Shown: in pieces, positions 1-9,691 of the stretch
How positions within the stretch are numbered: the stretch's first letter is position 1
Layout: every line of letters begins with the position of its first letter
Source of the DNA: Chryseomonas sp014190935
GTDB lineage: Bacteria; Pseudomonadota; Gammaproteobacteria; Pseudomonadales; Pseudomonadaceae
Length of the DNA: 64,000 bases
NCBI RefSeq assembly: GCF_014190935.1
Contig: NZ_JACHVV010000001.1
Span: 806,001-870,000 of the forward strand
Direction of reading: 5' to 3'
The notes under the pieces: model-generated
Database searches by the model: none
What the model was told of the DNA's origin: nothing
The model's input: only the letters and a program-made list of their open reading frames with translations
Position numbers and translations under genes: made by a program

Positions 1-885
1 CTGGGCGAGGATGCGACTGCTGATGTCGCGGGAGATGCAGACGATCTTCACCTCGCCGGTGCCGGTCACCGCGAAGGGCGAACAGGACACCTCCCACCAG
101 CGCGGCTCGCCGCGGGCCGTGGGGCAGAAGCCTTCGACCCGGGTGGTCTGGCCGGCTGCGGCGCGTGCGACGGCGTGGCGGATCTTCGCGACTTCCTCGT
201 CGGGCCAGAGGGCGGCGTACTCGCAGCCCACGACCTGGTCGAAGGACTGCAACTGGTTGAGCTCCAGCCCCTGGGCGTTCATGAATTCGATATGGCCCTC
301 CGCGGAGAGGACCTTGACGCAATCCAGGCTGGCCTGGAGCAGGCTGCGGGAAAAGCCCTCGCTGTGCAGGACGTTGCGGGCGGCGGCGAAGCGGCGCTGG
401 GCGGCGATCTCCAGCGCGAGCATGTCGGCGAAGAGTTCGAAGGCGGGCAGGATCTCGGGGCTGCTGGGTTTGGCCGGCTGCGGATCGATGGCGCAGAGCG
501 TGCCGAAGAAGCTGCCATCCTCCAGCACGATGGGGACCGAAATATAGCTGCGCAGGCCGTACTGCCGGGGCGTGTGATGGTGGCGGTAGAGTTCGTCCAG
601 CGCCACGTCGTCGATCACCACCGGCTGGCGATGGTCGCGGATCTCGTCGCAGATGGTCGATTTGACGTCCAGCTCGCCCCCGGGCTGGAGGCCGAAGCCG
701 ATGAGGTCCAGGGTGCTGCAGGCGATCCAGCGATCGTCGGTCACCCGGGCCACGGCGGCGAAGCCCATGCCGGTCATCCGGCAGACCACGTCCAGGATCT
801 TGGGTACCGCGGCGATCTCGGCGATGAGATCGATGTCCTGGGACAGGAGGTACGAGGGGACTGGAGTCGAGGTGAGGATGCTCAT
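1..885 (-). CDS. GAF-PAS sensor protein, probably a histidine kinase (3' end outside window)
   Basis: The reading frame starts at the ATG at 885 and is still open after 295 codons at the window edge. Residues about 20-165 form a GAF domain, with the typical SVPI strand followed by GTLCAID. Residues about 175-295 look like a PAS domain (FMNAQGLE near its start, VCISRDIS at its end). GAF plus PAS architecture is common in cytoplasmic sensor kinases and diguanylate cyclases. The output domain lies beyond position 1, so kinase versus cyclase cannot be decided here. No membrane segment is visible in the part present. Confidence 0.8.
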   Translation of the reverse strand, partial: MSILTSTPVPSYLLSQDIDLIAEIAAVPKILDVVCRMTGMGFAAVARVTDDRWIACSTLDLIGFGLQPGGELDVKSTICDEIRDHRQPVVIDDVALDELYRHHHTPRQYGLRSYISVPIVLEDGSFFGTLCAIDPQPAKPSSPEILPAFELFADMLALEIAAQRRFAAARNVLHSEGFSRSLLQASLDCVKVLSAEGHIEFMNAQGLELNQLQSFDQVVGCEYAALWPDEEVAKIRHAVARAAAGQTTRVEGFCPTARGEPRWWEVSCSPFAVTGTGEVKIVCISRDISSRILAQ

Positions 886-1106
886 CGGGTCGCTCGTACG
901 GTGCCCTGCCGGGGTGGCGGGGAAGATGGCGAGCGACAACAGGCTGAAGCCTCCAGCACGGATGCTAGAGGTGTTCGTCACAGGCCGTGCGCGGCCAGTA
1001 TAGCGAGCATCCAAGCGAAGCGGGTGACAGGATGCCATCCAGTTTGCGATGAGCCTCTCCGTCCGCCACCCGGGACCGCGGCCGCCGTGGCCCGGCGGCC
1101 AGGGCT

Positions 1107-2555
1107 TCAGCGACTGCCCATCAACCGTGGTCGTCGTCCCGCCCAGGGTTGCGCGCGTTCCAGCTGGGCGGCCAGGGCCAGCAGGGTGCCTTCCTCGCCG
1201 AAGCGCGCGGCGAAATGGCTGCCTAGCGGCAGGCCGTCGGGCGTCCACCAGAGCGGCACCGACATGGCGGGCTGGCCACTGGCGTTGAACAGGGCGGTGA
1301 AGGGCGAATAGCTGTGGAAGGCGGCGATGGCCTCGGCCAGCGAGCGTTCCGGGTGGTCGCCATCCAGCTCGCCTAGGCGCGGCGGTTCGCGGGTCAGGGT
1401 GGGGGTGAGGATGACGTCATGGTCGGTGAGAAAGCGTGCCAGGGTCCGGCCCAGGGCATGCAGGCCTTCCACCGCGGCAGCGTAGCGATGGGCGGGGATG
1501 TCGCCCCGTTCGCGCAGGATCACCCGGGTACGGGCGTCCAGCTCCTCGTCGCTGACCGGGGCACCGCGCATCGCACCGAGCACCTGCAGGTAGTGACGGG
1601 TGCTGGGGCCGATGATGTCGAACACCTGGTCGAGGAAGCATGGCAGGTCCACCGGCAGGGTCGCCGGCTCGACGTGGTGGCCAAGGCTTTCGCACAGTCG
1701 GGCGGTGTGGCGCACCGCGGCCAGGGCCTCGGGTCCGCTCGGCCAGGGTGCCAGGTGCTCGACCAGGGCGATGCGCAGCGGGCGGGGATCGCGCTCCAGC
1801 AGGCTGGCGAAGGGTACGCCGTGGGCCGGTGCGGCATAGGGCGCGCCCAGGTCGGCGCCAGCGGTGGCATCCAGCAGCAGGGCATTGTCGCGCACCGACA
1901 GGCTCATGGCGTGGGGCGTGCCCATGCCAGCCCAGCCTTCGCCAACCATGGGTCCGGAAGGCATCCGTCCGCGGCTGGGCTTGAGACCGAAGATGCCGCA
2001 GCAGGACGCTGGCACCCGCAGCGAGCCGCCGCCATCGTTGCCATGGGCGAAGGGCACCACGCGGGCGGCGACCAGGGCCGCCGCACCGCCGCTCGAACCG
2101 CCGGCGCTATGGCCCGGGTTCCAGGGGTTGGCGGTGGCGCCGAAGCGGCGCGATTCGGTGCTGTAGGAGGTGCCGAATTCCGGCGAGGTGGTGGTGCCAA
2201 CGAACAGGCAGCCGGCCTGGCGCAGTCGGGTCACCAGTTCGCAGTCGAAATCCGGTCGCGCCTCGCCCAGAGCCAGGGAGCCATTGGTCATGCGGGCGCC
2301 GGCCAGGGGGGTGAAGAGGTCCTTGACCAGGGTCGGAACTCCGGCGAAGGGCGCGTTGACGTCGAGCGGGGCCCTGGCCGCGGCGCGGGCCTGGTCATAG
2401 AGCCGCTCGCTTACGGCATTGAGGGACGGCTCCACGGTGTCCAGGCGTTCGATGACCGCTTCGAGCAGCTCGCTCGCCGCGATCTCGCGTTGCCGCAACA
2501 TCGTCGCCAGGCCGTGGCCGTCGTGGGTATCCAGCAGGGATTGCAGACTGTGCAT
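1107..2555 (-). CDS. amidase (amidase signature family)
   Basis: A 482-residue protein, normal length for the amidase signature family, which hydrolyses carboxamides by a Ser-cisSer-Lys triad. The triad is visible: Lys78 in VKDLF, Ser155 in the GHSAGGSSGG block (148-157) and the nucleophile Ser179 in GNDGGGSLR. The start at 2555 follows a GAGGATC ribosome-binding site. It is the last gene of a same-strand group with the MFS transporter (gap 20 bp), the SphA-like gene and an AraC regulator, which suggests uptake and hydrolysis of an amide substrate. The substrate itself cannot be read from the sequence. Confidence 0.9.
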   Translation of the reverse strand: MHSLQSLLDTHDGHGLATMLRQREIAASELLEAVIERLDTVEPSLNAVSERLYDQARAAARAPLDVNAPFAGVPTLVKDLFTPLAGARMTNGSLALGEARPDFDCELVTRLRQAGCLFVGTTTSPEFGTSYSTESRRFGATANPWNPGHSAGGSSGGAAALVAARVVPFAHGNDGGGSLRVPASCCGIFGLKPSRGRMPSGPMVGEGWAGMGTPHAMSLSVRDNALLLDATAGADLGAPYAAPAHGVPFASLLERDPRPLRIALVEHLAPWPSGPEALAAVRHTARLCESLGHHVEPATLPVDLPCFLDQVFDIIGPSTRHYLQVLGAMRGAPVSDEELDARTRVILRERGDIPAHRYAAAVEGLHALGRTLARFLTDHDVILTPTLTREPPRLGELDGDHPERSLAEAIAAFHSYSPFTALFNASGQPAMSVPLWWTPDGLPLGSHFAARFGEEGTLLALAAQLERAQPWAGRRPRLMGSR

Positions 2556-2575
2556 GGAAGATCCTCGTTCAGAGT

Positions 2576-3793
2576 TCAGGAAGAGCGCGATGGAGTGGGC
2601 TGGGCGGTCTTGCGGCGCAGCAGGCCGACGGCGGCCCAGGCGAGCGCGGCGATCAGGGCGGCGCTGGCGAGGGCGCGGATGGCCAGGTGCAGATCGCCAG
2701 TGAAGGGCAGGAGCACCGCCACCACCAGCGGACTGGCGAACTGGCCCAGGTAGAGGCAGCCGGTGTAACCGCCCATGCCGCGACCCCGGGCCCGGGTGCT
2801 GAGGGCGCCCATCACCGGTGCCATGGTGTTGGGCACCAGCATGCCGACGCCCAGGCCGTGGAGGGTCACCGCCACCAGCACGGCCTCGTAGCTGCGCGCG
2901 GTCACCAGCAGCCAGAGGCCGCCGCCCATGCAGGCCAGCAGCACGGCGTTGCAGCCGGTCAGGCCCCACCCGCGGCGCAGCAGCGGCCAGAGCAGCGGGC
3001 CGCCCAGCGTGGCCAGCAGGCCGAGACCCGCCGAGGCGCCGATCAGGGTGCTGGAGGTCACGCCCAGCTGCACCAGCAGTAATGGGCTCTGGATGGGCAC
3101 CACCACGCTGAGCACCATGCCGGCGAAGACCAGCAGGTAGTTGACGAGCAGTGGCAGCGGCGCACTGCGCTCCGGGCCTTCGTCGAGGTGACTCTGGACG
3201 CTGGCGCGGCCGGGCTCCCACAGCAGCCGCAGCATGAAGGGCACCAGCAGCAGGGGCAGCAGATAGAGATAGAAGGGCGTGCGCCAGGAATGCTCGCCCA
3301 GGGCGCCACCGATCACGAAGAACAGCGAACCCACCAGACTGATGGTGATCACCTGGCCGTTGATATAGGCCAGCCGCCGGCTGCCGTGCCAGTAGTCGGC
3401 GATCAGGGTCACGCAGCAGGTCATCACGGCTGCCTCGGCCAGGCCGAAGACCAGGCGGGTGAGGGTGATGGCCGCCAGCGACTGCAGCAGCGCCGGCAAC
3501 ATGCCGAGCACCGCATAGCAAAGCGTCGCCAGCAGCAGCAGACGCTTGCGCCCCAGGCGATCGGCCAGCCAGCCGGCCAGGGGCGCGAAGAGGGCGATGG
3601 CCAGGGCTGGCCCGGTCATCGCCAGGGGGATGAGCAGATCGGCGTGGGGTTCGACGGGGCCGAATTCGGCGCCCAGCTTGGGGATGATCGGCGCGACCAT
3701 CACCGAACCCATGATGGTCAGGCTGCTGCCGAGCAGGAGTACGGCGCCCTGGCGCCGGCCGGGGGTGGGGCGGGAGGAGGCGGTAGAGGTCAT
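2576..3793 (-). CDS. MFS transporter
   Basis: A 405-residue major facilitator with about twelve hydrophobic segments. The loop between segments 2 and 3 has the family motif (GWLADRLGRKR). The start at 3793 (MTSTASS) is preferred over an upstream in-frame ATG because GAGGATC lies just before it and the membrane region begins soon after. It sits 20 bp before the amidase and 10 bp after the SphA-like gene, so it probably belongs to one transcript. It may import the amidase substrate or export a product; the direction is inference. Confidence 0.85.
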   Translation of the reverse strand: MTSTASSRPTPGRRQGAVLLLGSSLTIMGSVMVAPIIPKLGAEFGPVEPHADLLIPLAMTGPALAIALFAPLAGWLADRLGRKRLLLLATLCYAVLGMLPALLQSLAAITLTRLVFGLAEAAVMTCCVTLIADYWHGSRRLAYINGQVITISLVGSLFFVIGGALGEHSWRTPFYLYLLPLLLVPFMLRLLWEPGRASVQSHLDEGPERSAPLPLLVNYLLVFAGMVLSVVVPIQSPLLLVQLGVTSSTLIGASAGLGLLATLGGPLLWPLLRRGWGLTGCNAVLLACMGGGLWLLVTARSYEAVLVAVTLHGLGVGMLVPNTMAPVMGALSTRARGRGMGGYTGCLYLGQFASPLVVAVLLPFTGDLHLAIRALASAALIAALAWAAVGLLRRKTAQPTPSRSS

Positions 3794-3803
3794 GGGCGGA
3801 TCC

Positions 3804-4728
3804 TCAGAAGCTGTGGGAGAGCCGTACGGCGAAGGCGTAGCCCTCGGCGCGGTTGCGGGCATCGACTTCCTTGTAGAGGTGCACCCAGACCGGCGGCAGG
3901 CCAGGCTGGAAGAAGCTCAGCGCCGGTCCCAGCGCCAGCACCCGCGCGCGATTGCCGCGGGTGAGGCCGGGGGCGTCGTCGTCGGTGAGCTGGCGGTAGT
4001 AGTAGCCGCCCAGGCCCAGGGTCCAGGGGCCGAGGTGCTGGCCCACGGCGAATTCGTGGCGATATTCCGTGCCGCTGCGGTAGTCGGTAGCGTCGTTGCG
4101 GCTGTTGAAGTCGGCCTGGAAGCTGGACGAGACCTCGAAGCCCGCATCGCTGATGTAGCTCAGGTTGAGCATTGGCGAGACGGTCCAGTGGTTGGTGCCC
4201 GGATTCACCAGCCGCCGCTTGTCGTAGTCCCCGGTAGGCGCCTGCACCTGGAACCAGAAGTTCACCCCCAGGTTGGGAAGGCTCCCATTGCAGGATCAGC
4301 GGAACGACCTGGATGTCGGCCTGGCGAAAGAGGTCGGCGCTGTCGGCAAACACCGGCACGCCGTTGGCCTTGACGGTGAGGTCCGCGTACATCCTGAAGA
4401 AGGGCTGGACCCCGCCGAAGCCGTAGCGGGCCCCCAGGACCCGGGTATCGGTCATCCTCAGGTAGGCCAGGCCCAGGGAAAGGACGTCGATGGAAAAGTC
4501 ATTGCCGTTGTCGCGGCCGTGGCTGTCGCGGATGGAGGTGGCGCGATAGAAGTTGCTGCGCAGGCCCAGGGTGCCGTGGGGCGTGGGCGGAGGGGTGAAG
4601 CCGGCGCCGAAGTCGTAGACGCCAAAGGCGGTGGTGGGCGAGCCGCTCTCGGTGGCGAGGCTGGCGGTGGTCATCCCCAGCGCGGCGAGGCCGCCGGCAA
4701 GGAGCTGAAGCGGACGGGTAACGCTCAT
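3804..4728 (-). pseudogene. SphA-like (phenol MetA-pathway type) outer-membrane protein gene, frameshifted
   Basis: The 5' part (4728 to about 4290) encodes a signal peptide (MSVTRPLQLLAGG...) and the start of a beta-barrel protein of the family annotated as putative MetA-pathway phenol degradation. The 3' part (about 4287-3804) continues the same protein in another frame (NFWFQVQAPTGDYDKRR to a terminal LSHSF, an outer-membrane C terminus). The shift falls at a GGG run complementary to CCC at 4284-4286. Removing one G restores a smooth QWSLPNLGVNFWF join. It is either a real recent inactivation or a sequencing error. The ribosome-binding site GAGGGAACTCC before 4728 is good. The gene lies between the AraC regulator and the MFS gene. 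Confidence 0.75.
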
Positions 4729-4793
4729 GGAGTTCCCTCTTCTTATTGGCCACTCGAGCCTGAGGGAAAGCCGCTACCCGTCGTTAGCCAGAT

Positions 4794-5762
4794 TCAGCAC
4801 TTCTGCGTGGCGGCCTTGCGGGTGGCGGAGGGCAGTTGCCCGAACAGCCGCTGGTAGTCGCGAGCGAAGCGGCTGAGGTGACAGAAGCCCCACTGGGCGG
4901 CGACGTCCTGCACCGATTCGCCTGCCCCCCGGCGCAGGGCGCGATGGGCCGCGTTGAGGCGCAGGGTACGCAGATAGGCCACCGGGTTGAGGCCCAGCGT
5001 CTCCTGGAAGCAGTACTGCAGCTTGCGGCGACTGGCGCCCACCCGATTGCACAGTTCGAGGATGCTGGGCGGCTGGTCCGGATGCGCCAGGGCGTATTCC
5101 CGTGCCCGCCACACCATGCGCAGCCGCGCGCTGGGCGCCAGCTGCTGGGGTTCCCCCGTATCGAGTAGGTCGAGCAGGTGCATCAGCACGGTATCGCGCA
5201 ACGCGGTGCGCGCGCGCGGATGCGCCAGCCAGGTCAGGCTCCGCGCCTCGGGCGCGAAGAGTGCCTGGGCCAGCCGCGCCAACGCCAGGTAAACCCCTCC
5301 CGCCGGCAGCCGATAGCAGCCGGGCAGGTCGCGTACGCTCAGGCTGCTGCGCTGGCAGGCCAGCAAACGCGCCATCTCGGCTTCCTGCAGGTTGATGCAG
5401 AGCAATTCGAGATTGGCCGGAGTGCGCAGCTCCGGCAGGTCGTCCCCGCGCGCCACCAGCAACTGGGCTTCATGCAGGGTATGACCGGCGCAGTGCAGGG
5501 CGCCCGCGTTCCGCATCGGCAGGCTGAAGGTCAGGGTATCTCCCTGGGCTTCGCCACTCTTGAGCATGGCCTGGTTGGATCTGTCTCGCAGCAGGCTGAG
5601 GTCGTCCAGGCAGAGATCGCTGAGCTCGCCCTGGAAGCGGCCCGCCGACAGCTGATCGTATTGCATGCGCCAGCCCTCGACGCAGAGCGCGTGCTCGTCG
5701 ATGTCACCGGTATACCGATGCCGGACGCGCGGCGGTAACGCGAGGGAGCCGTCTTGGTGCAT
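4794..5762 (-). CDS. AraC-family transcriptional regulator (EutR-like)
   Basis: A 322-residue regulator with its double helix-turn-helix at the C terminus, about residues 215-315 (VGASRRKLQYCFQ in the first helix-turn-helix, GFCHLSRFARDYQRLFG in the second). The N-terminal 200 residues would be the effector domain. The C-terminal half resembles EutR-type regulators. It precedes the SphA-like, MFS and amidase genes on the same strand, with a 65-bp gap, and probably controls them. Confidence 0.85.
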   Translation of the reverse strand: MHQDGSLALPPRVRHRYTGDIDEHALCVEGWRMQYDQLSAGRFQGELSDLCLDDLSLLRDRSNQAMLKSGEAQGDTLTFSLPMRNAGALHCAGHTLHEAQLLVARGDDLPELRTPANLELLCINLQEAEMARLLACQRSSLSVRDLPGCYRLPAGGVYLALARLAQALFAPEARSLTWLAHPRARTALRDTVLMHLLDLLDTGEPQQLAPSARLRMVWRAREYALAHPDQPPSILELCNRVGASRRKLQYCFQETLGLNPVAYLRTLRLNAAHRALRRGAGESVQDVAAQWGFCHLSRFARDYQRLFGQLPSATRKAATQKC

Positions 5763-5945
5763 TTAGGAAACCTTTTGGGTAGCCAAGGGCCAGTGGCGCT
5801 GGAGCTACAAGTTTCGTACCTCAAGGCAGGATTACAGGCCAAAGGTGCCAATTCTGGCTAGTGCGGTTTGTTCTGCTCGCGACCACTCTTACAGCGCGAC
5901 GCCGATTGGCTACCCTGGGAAGACCCAACAAGAAGGATGCAACCG

Positions 5946-6938
5946 ATGCGCTATCTGTCCGCTGGATCTTTGCGCTCCTCGCTCGCGGTCATTATCGGCC
6001 TGGCCAGTGCCACGGCCTGCGCGGCCGCCTCGCCGGCAATCGATATCCCCGCGCGCCAGGAGGTGCTGACCTTCACGTCGCTGACCCTGAGCGATCAGCA
6101 GTTCCTGACGGGGGACCAGGGTGGCCGCCAGGTCCTGCTCGGTGGCGTGCTGTCGCTGCCTCCCGGCGAGGGCAAGGTGCCGGTGGTCATTCTTCAGCAT
6201 GGCTCGGGAGGGGTGGGTGCCAACATCACCTATTGGCAGCGGCAGTTCAATCAGGTCGGCATCGCCACCTTCGCCGTGGATGGCTTCTCCGGCCGGGGCA
6301 TCACCAGCACCGCCACCGACCAGGCCCAACTGGGGCGGCTCAATTTCGTCCTGGATGACTATCGCGCCGGCGCCCTGCTCGCGCGGCACGCGCGGATCGA
6401 TCCAGGCAAGATCCTGCTCATGGGCTTTTCCCGCGGCGGGCAGGCGTCGCTCTATGCCGCCATGGAGCGCTTCGACAGACGCTGGAAAAGCCAGGATTTC
6501 CAGTTCGCCGGCTACCTGTCGTTCTATCCCGACTGCTCAATCACCTTTCGCGAGCAGAGTCAGGTCGTCGCCAAGCCGCTGCGCGTCTACCACGGCCTGG
6601 CCGACAACTACGATCCCTATTCCCGCTGCGAGGGTTATTTCGCGGCGCTCAAGCAGCAAGGGGCCGACCTCGGGGTGCATACCTATCCCCATGCCGAGCA
6701 TGGCTTCGACAGCCCCTATGCCTGGAGTCCGGTGGTGGTCGCGAAGGGCAGCCAGACCGTGCGTGATTGCCGGATCGCTGAGAACGCCAGGGGCGAGTTG
6801 ATCAACCAGCAGACCGGCAAGGTCTTTTCCTACCAAGACAGCTGCGTCGTGCTGGGGCCCAAGGTCGGGCCTGATGCGGAGGCGACCCGGCAGGCCACCC
6901 GGGATGTCCTGGCGGCGGTCAAGGCCATCGTCAAATAG
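5946..6938 (+). CDS. secreted alpha/beta hydrolase (dienelactone-hydrolase-like)
   Basis: A 330-residue protein with a Sec signal peptide (MRYLSAGSLRSSLAVIIGLA, cleavage near AAAS), so it is likely periplasmic. The nucleophile elbow is GFSRGG with Ser162, and a late His252 in HAEHGFD is the likely catalytic histidine. The start at 5946 is chosen because AGAAGGA lies 8 bp upstream; the in-frame ATG at 5937 abuts that site. It is divergent from the AraC regulator, with 183 bp between the starts. The substrate is unknown; an ester or lactone is likely from the fold. Confidence 0.8.
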   Translation: MRYLSAGSLRSSLAVIIGLASATACAAASPAIDIPARQEVLTFTSLTLSDQQFLTGDQGGRQVLLGGVLSLPPGEGKVPVVILQHGSGGVGANITYWQRQFNQVGIATFAVDGFSGRGITSTATDQAQLGRLNFVLDDYRAGALLARHARIDPGKILLMGFSRGGQASLYAAMERFDRRWKSQDFQFAGYLSFYPDCSITFREQSQVVAKPLRVYHGLADNYDPYSRCEGYFAALKQQGADLGVHTYPHAEHGFDSPYAWSPVVVAKGSQTVRDCRIAENARGELINQQTGKVFSYQDSCVVLGPKVGPDAEATRQATRDVLAAVKAIVK

Positions 6939-7252
6939 GCCTGCCCTGGTTCGGCCGGGATCTGGGAGAAAGGGTGCCTGGGCCAGGCAGGCACCTGACG
7001 CCGACGTCGACCCTGGCGGAGGAGGGCGCAGGACCGCAGCGGGCTTGCGCGCGAATCGCCTGACGGGACCGGCTTCGAACCAGACGGCGGTCAGGCCCGA
7101 TGGTCGAAAAAGCGGCCAATATCCCGGTGTAGAGCCTTCAGGCACGAGCGAGACGGCACTTTTACAAGATGTGTCCAGTCGTAACTCAGGCCTCGCTCGG
7201 CCACTGAATCGGCCCCGCGCCTCCTCCATGCTCCGCTCCGAGACGACTCCTG
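6939..7252. other. intergenic stretch without a gene
   Basis: About 310 bp between the hydrolase and the DMT transporter. Apart from the hairpin at 6973-6995, no gene, RNA or repeat was recognised. Confidence 0.5.
6973..6995 (+). terminator. hairpin after the hydrolase gene
   Basis: Arms GGTGCCTG (6973-6980) and CAGGCACC (6988-6995) with a 7-base loop, 35 bp after the hydrolase stop. There is no U-rich tail, so termination is plausible but not certain. Confidence 0.4.
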
Positions 7253-7702
7253 ATGAATACTGCGAACTGGGCTTATATCCTTATCGTCGTTGCCGGATTC
7301 CTGCAGGCTGCCGGTGCGGCCATGAACGGCTCGCTCAACAAGGCGCTGGTCAATCCCTGGCTGGCGACCTCGGTGTCCTTCGTGATGGTCACCTTCGTCG
7401 CAATCGGGCTGTTCATCTGCATGCCCAGGCCGCTGCCCTCGGTGAGCCAGATCGGCGACATGCCCTGGTGGGCACCCCTGGGTGGTATCGCCGGCGCGGT
7501 GGCGGTCTTCGCCGGTCTGCTGTTCATCCAGCGCCTCGGCGCGGCGCCGGTGAACGGCGTCACCATCACCGCCAACCTCATCGCCAGCCTGGCCATCGAT
7601 CACTTCGGCCTGTTTTCCATGGAACAGCATGCGGTCAACGGCTGGCGGCTGCTGGGCGCGATCCTGATGATCGCCGGGGTCGTCCTGATTGCCCGGTTCT
7701 GA
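7253..7702 (+). CDS. DMT-superfamily transporter (DUF606/YdcZ type)
   Basis: A 149-residue membrane protein with about five hydrophobic helices. The length and the pattern GAAMNGSLNKALVNPW...SFVMVT and GAAPVNGVTITANLIASL fit the DUF606 (YdcZ) branch of the drug/metabolite transporter superfamily. These proteins are short and probably work as dimers. The transported molecule is unknown. The ribosome-binding site is weak (GAG 10 bp upstream). Confidence 0.8.
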   Translation: MNTANWAYILIVVAGFLQAAGAAMNGSLNKALVNPWLATSVSFVMVTFVAIGLFICMPRPLPSVSQIGDMPWWAPLGGIAGAVAVFAGLLFIQRLGAAPVNGVTITANLIASLAIDHFGLFSMEQHAVNGWRLLGAILMIAGVVLIARF

Positions 7703-7833
7703 AGCGGCACCCCGATGATCCCTGGCGCGGGGCGGCTCCCGCGTTCCCGGCCAGGAGCGCTGTCGTCACCGCGCCTGGACGGTGACGACCGCGTGGCGAC
7801 CTTCGATGCGCCTCCAGATGCGCCGGGATCAGC

Positions 7834-8736
7834 CTAGCCGTCAGCCCTTTCCAGCCAGGCGCGGGCGATCTCTTCGCGGGTCGCGAACCAGACCCCCTCG
7901 GACTGCCTGGCGTATTCGATGAACCTCTTGATCGCCCGGACCCGTCCCGGACGGCCCACCATGCGCGGGTGCAGTCCGATCGACATCATGCGCGGTCCGG
8001 TCGCCGAGTCCTCGTAGAGAACCTCGAAGCTTTCCTTCATGTATTCGAAGAAATCCGAGGCCTGGGACAGGCCGGGCGAATTCCAGTAGCGGAAGTCGTT
8101 GACGTCGGCGGTATAGGGCACGACGAGATGGCGCCTGCCCTCCACCTCGACGAAGTAGGGGACGTCGTCGTTGTAGGCGTCGGAGTCGTAGAGAAAGCCG
8201 CCTTCCTCGGCCACCAGCCGGCGCGTGTGGATGCTGGCGCCATAGCGGCAGTACCAGCCGACCGGCCGCTTGCCACAGGTGCGCTCGAAGGATTCGACGG
8301 CGAGGCGGATGTGCTCGCGTTCCTCTTCTTCACTCAGGCGGAAAACTTCCTCCCAGCGATAGCCATGGCTGCAGATTTCGTGGCCACCGGCGACGGCCGC
8401 GTGGGCGACGTCGGGATTCTGTTCGAAGGCCACCGCACAGGCATGGAAGGTCGCGCGCACCGACTGCTTGTCGAGGATGTCGAGAATCCGCCAGATGCCG
8501 ACGCGGGAGCCGTATTCGTACATGGATTCCATGGCAAGGTTGCGGGTGCCGGCGGGGATGGCGTAGCTGCCCCATTCGGTCATCGACTCCTGGTCCGGAT
8601 CGCCCATGGCGAGCGAGCGCTCGGAGCCTTCCTCGTAGTTGATCACCAGGCTGATGGCCAGACGGGCGCCGTTGGGCCAGGTGCCTTGCGGGCGTTGTCT
8701 TCCATAACCCACCAAATCGCGTGCAGGTGACAGCAT
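7834..8736 (-). CDS. puuE: polysaccharide deacetylase-family protein, PuuE allantoinase-like
   Basis: A 300-residue NodB-fold protein. The N-terminal WPNGARLAISLVINYEEGSE, the GGHEICSHGYRWEE block near the middle and the C-terminal GLHPRMVGRPGR match the PuuE branch, which opens allantoin in Pseudomonas. Here there are no uricase or transthyretin-like genes nearby. Instead it is the last gene of a minus-strand run with an RpiR regulator, a PLP enzyme and an amino-acid ABC transporter, so it may hydrolyse another cyclic or acylated nitrogen compound. Confidence 0.75.
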   Translation of the reverse strand: MLSPARDLVGYGRQRPQGTWPNGARLAISLVINYEEGSERSLAMGDPDQESMTEWGSYAIPAGTRNLAMESMYEYGSRVGIWRILDILDKQSVRATFHACAVAFEQNPDVAHAAVAGGHEICSHGYRWEEVFRLSEEEEREHIRLAVESFERTCGKRPVGWYCRYGASIHTRRLVAEEGGFLYDSDAYNDDVPYFVEVEGRRHLVVPYTADVNDFRYWNSPGLSQASDFFEYMKESFEVLYEDSATGPRMMSIGLHPRMVGRPGRVRAIKRFIEYARQSEGVWFATREEIARAWLERADG

Positions 8737-8786
8737 CGGGATCTACTCCTGAAGTGATAGTTGTGAACTACAAGGTGAGCGCGGGC

Positions 8787-9656
8787 TCAGCAGTCGATGT
8801 CCTTCAGTCGTTCATGATCGAAGGTGCAATCGGTATCGCCCTGGCTGAAGGCGAGCCCCATGGCCAGGGTCTGGGCGATGCAGAAGGAGGCGGTGAGGGA
8901 GCGAAAGCCGAGCAGCTCTGCATCGTTGACCTCTATCACCGTCTCCGCCATTTTGCCGATCGGACTCAACACGGTGTCGGTGATGGCCACCAGGGTCACG
9001 CCCGCCTCGCGCGCCTGCCGGCAGGCCTCGACGGTATCCTTGGCGTAGGGCGGAAAGCTCACGGCGATCAGCAGATCGTCATCGGCGATGGCGCTGACCT
9101 GTTCCGGCAGGGTGCCGCCACCGCCGCTGATCTGCACGGCGCGGCGGCCCACCCGGCTCAGGGCGTAGCTCAGGTAGGCGGCCACCGGGAAGGCCCGGCG
9201 CAGGCCGATGACGAAGGTCGTGCGCGCGACCTGCAGGTGGGCGATGGCGGCTTCGATATTGGCCTGCTGGTCGCCTTCCGCCAGGTGTTCCAGGGACACG
9301 ATATTGGCCTGGCTGAATTCCCGCAGGATCGCGCCGACGTCACTGGGATCGTCCAGCAGCTTTTCTCCGCCATAATGCCGGATGCGTTCGCTGTGGGTAT
9401 CGGCGGCCTGTTGCAGCGGCGCGCGAAACAGCCGCTGCAGATCCTTGAAGCCGGCGAAACCCAGCGCCTGGGCCAGGCGGATGTAGGCCGCCGGGGCGAT
9501 GTTGGAGCGCCGGCCCAGCTCGGCGACCGTGCTGAGGGCGATCTCGTGCGGATTGTCGATGAGGAAGCGGGCCGCATCGCGCAGCCGCTCCGACAGGTGT
9601 TCGTGCTGGGCGGCCAGGCAGTCGCGCAGCTCCGCAAGGGTTTCCGGTAAGGCCAT
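8787..9656 (-). CDS. MurR/RpiR-family transcriptional regulator
   Basis: A 289-residue protein with an N-terminal HTH_6 domain (about 1-80; RRSNIAPAAYIRLAQALGF is the recognition region) and a C-terminal SIS domain (about 120-260; VIGLRRAFPVAAYLSYALS and AVSFPPYAKDT). SIS domains bind phosphosugars or related metabolites. The start at 9656 has only a weak Shine-Dalgarno sequence. It lies between the PLP enzyme gene and the PuuE-like gene, and the palindromes at 13266-13297 before the ABC operon are a plausible operator. Confidence 0.85.
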   Translation of the reverse strand: MALPETLAELRDCLAAQHEHLSERLRDAARFLIDNPHEIALSTVAELGRRSNIAPAAYIRLAQALGFAGFKDLQRLFRAPLQQAADTHSERIRHYGGEKLLDDPSDVGAILREFSQANIVSLEHLAEGDQQANIEAAIAHLQVARTTFVIGLRRAFPVAAYLSYALSRVGRRAVQISGGGGTLPEQVSAIADDDLLIAVSFPPYAKDTVEACRQAREAGVTLVAITDTVLSPIGKMAETVIEVNDAELLGFRSLTASFCIAQTLAMGLAFSQGDTDCTFDHERLKDIDC

Positions 9657-9691
9657 GAAAAACGCTCGGCAGAGGAAAGTGGAGGCGCCGG

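Noticed and set aside
175..1311. Long plus-strand open frame across the GAF-PAS gene
   Set aside because: It runs antisense to a frame with clear GAF and PAS motifs and has no family features; long shadow frames are normal in high-GC DNA.
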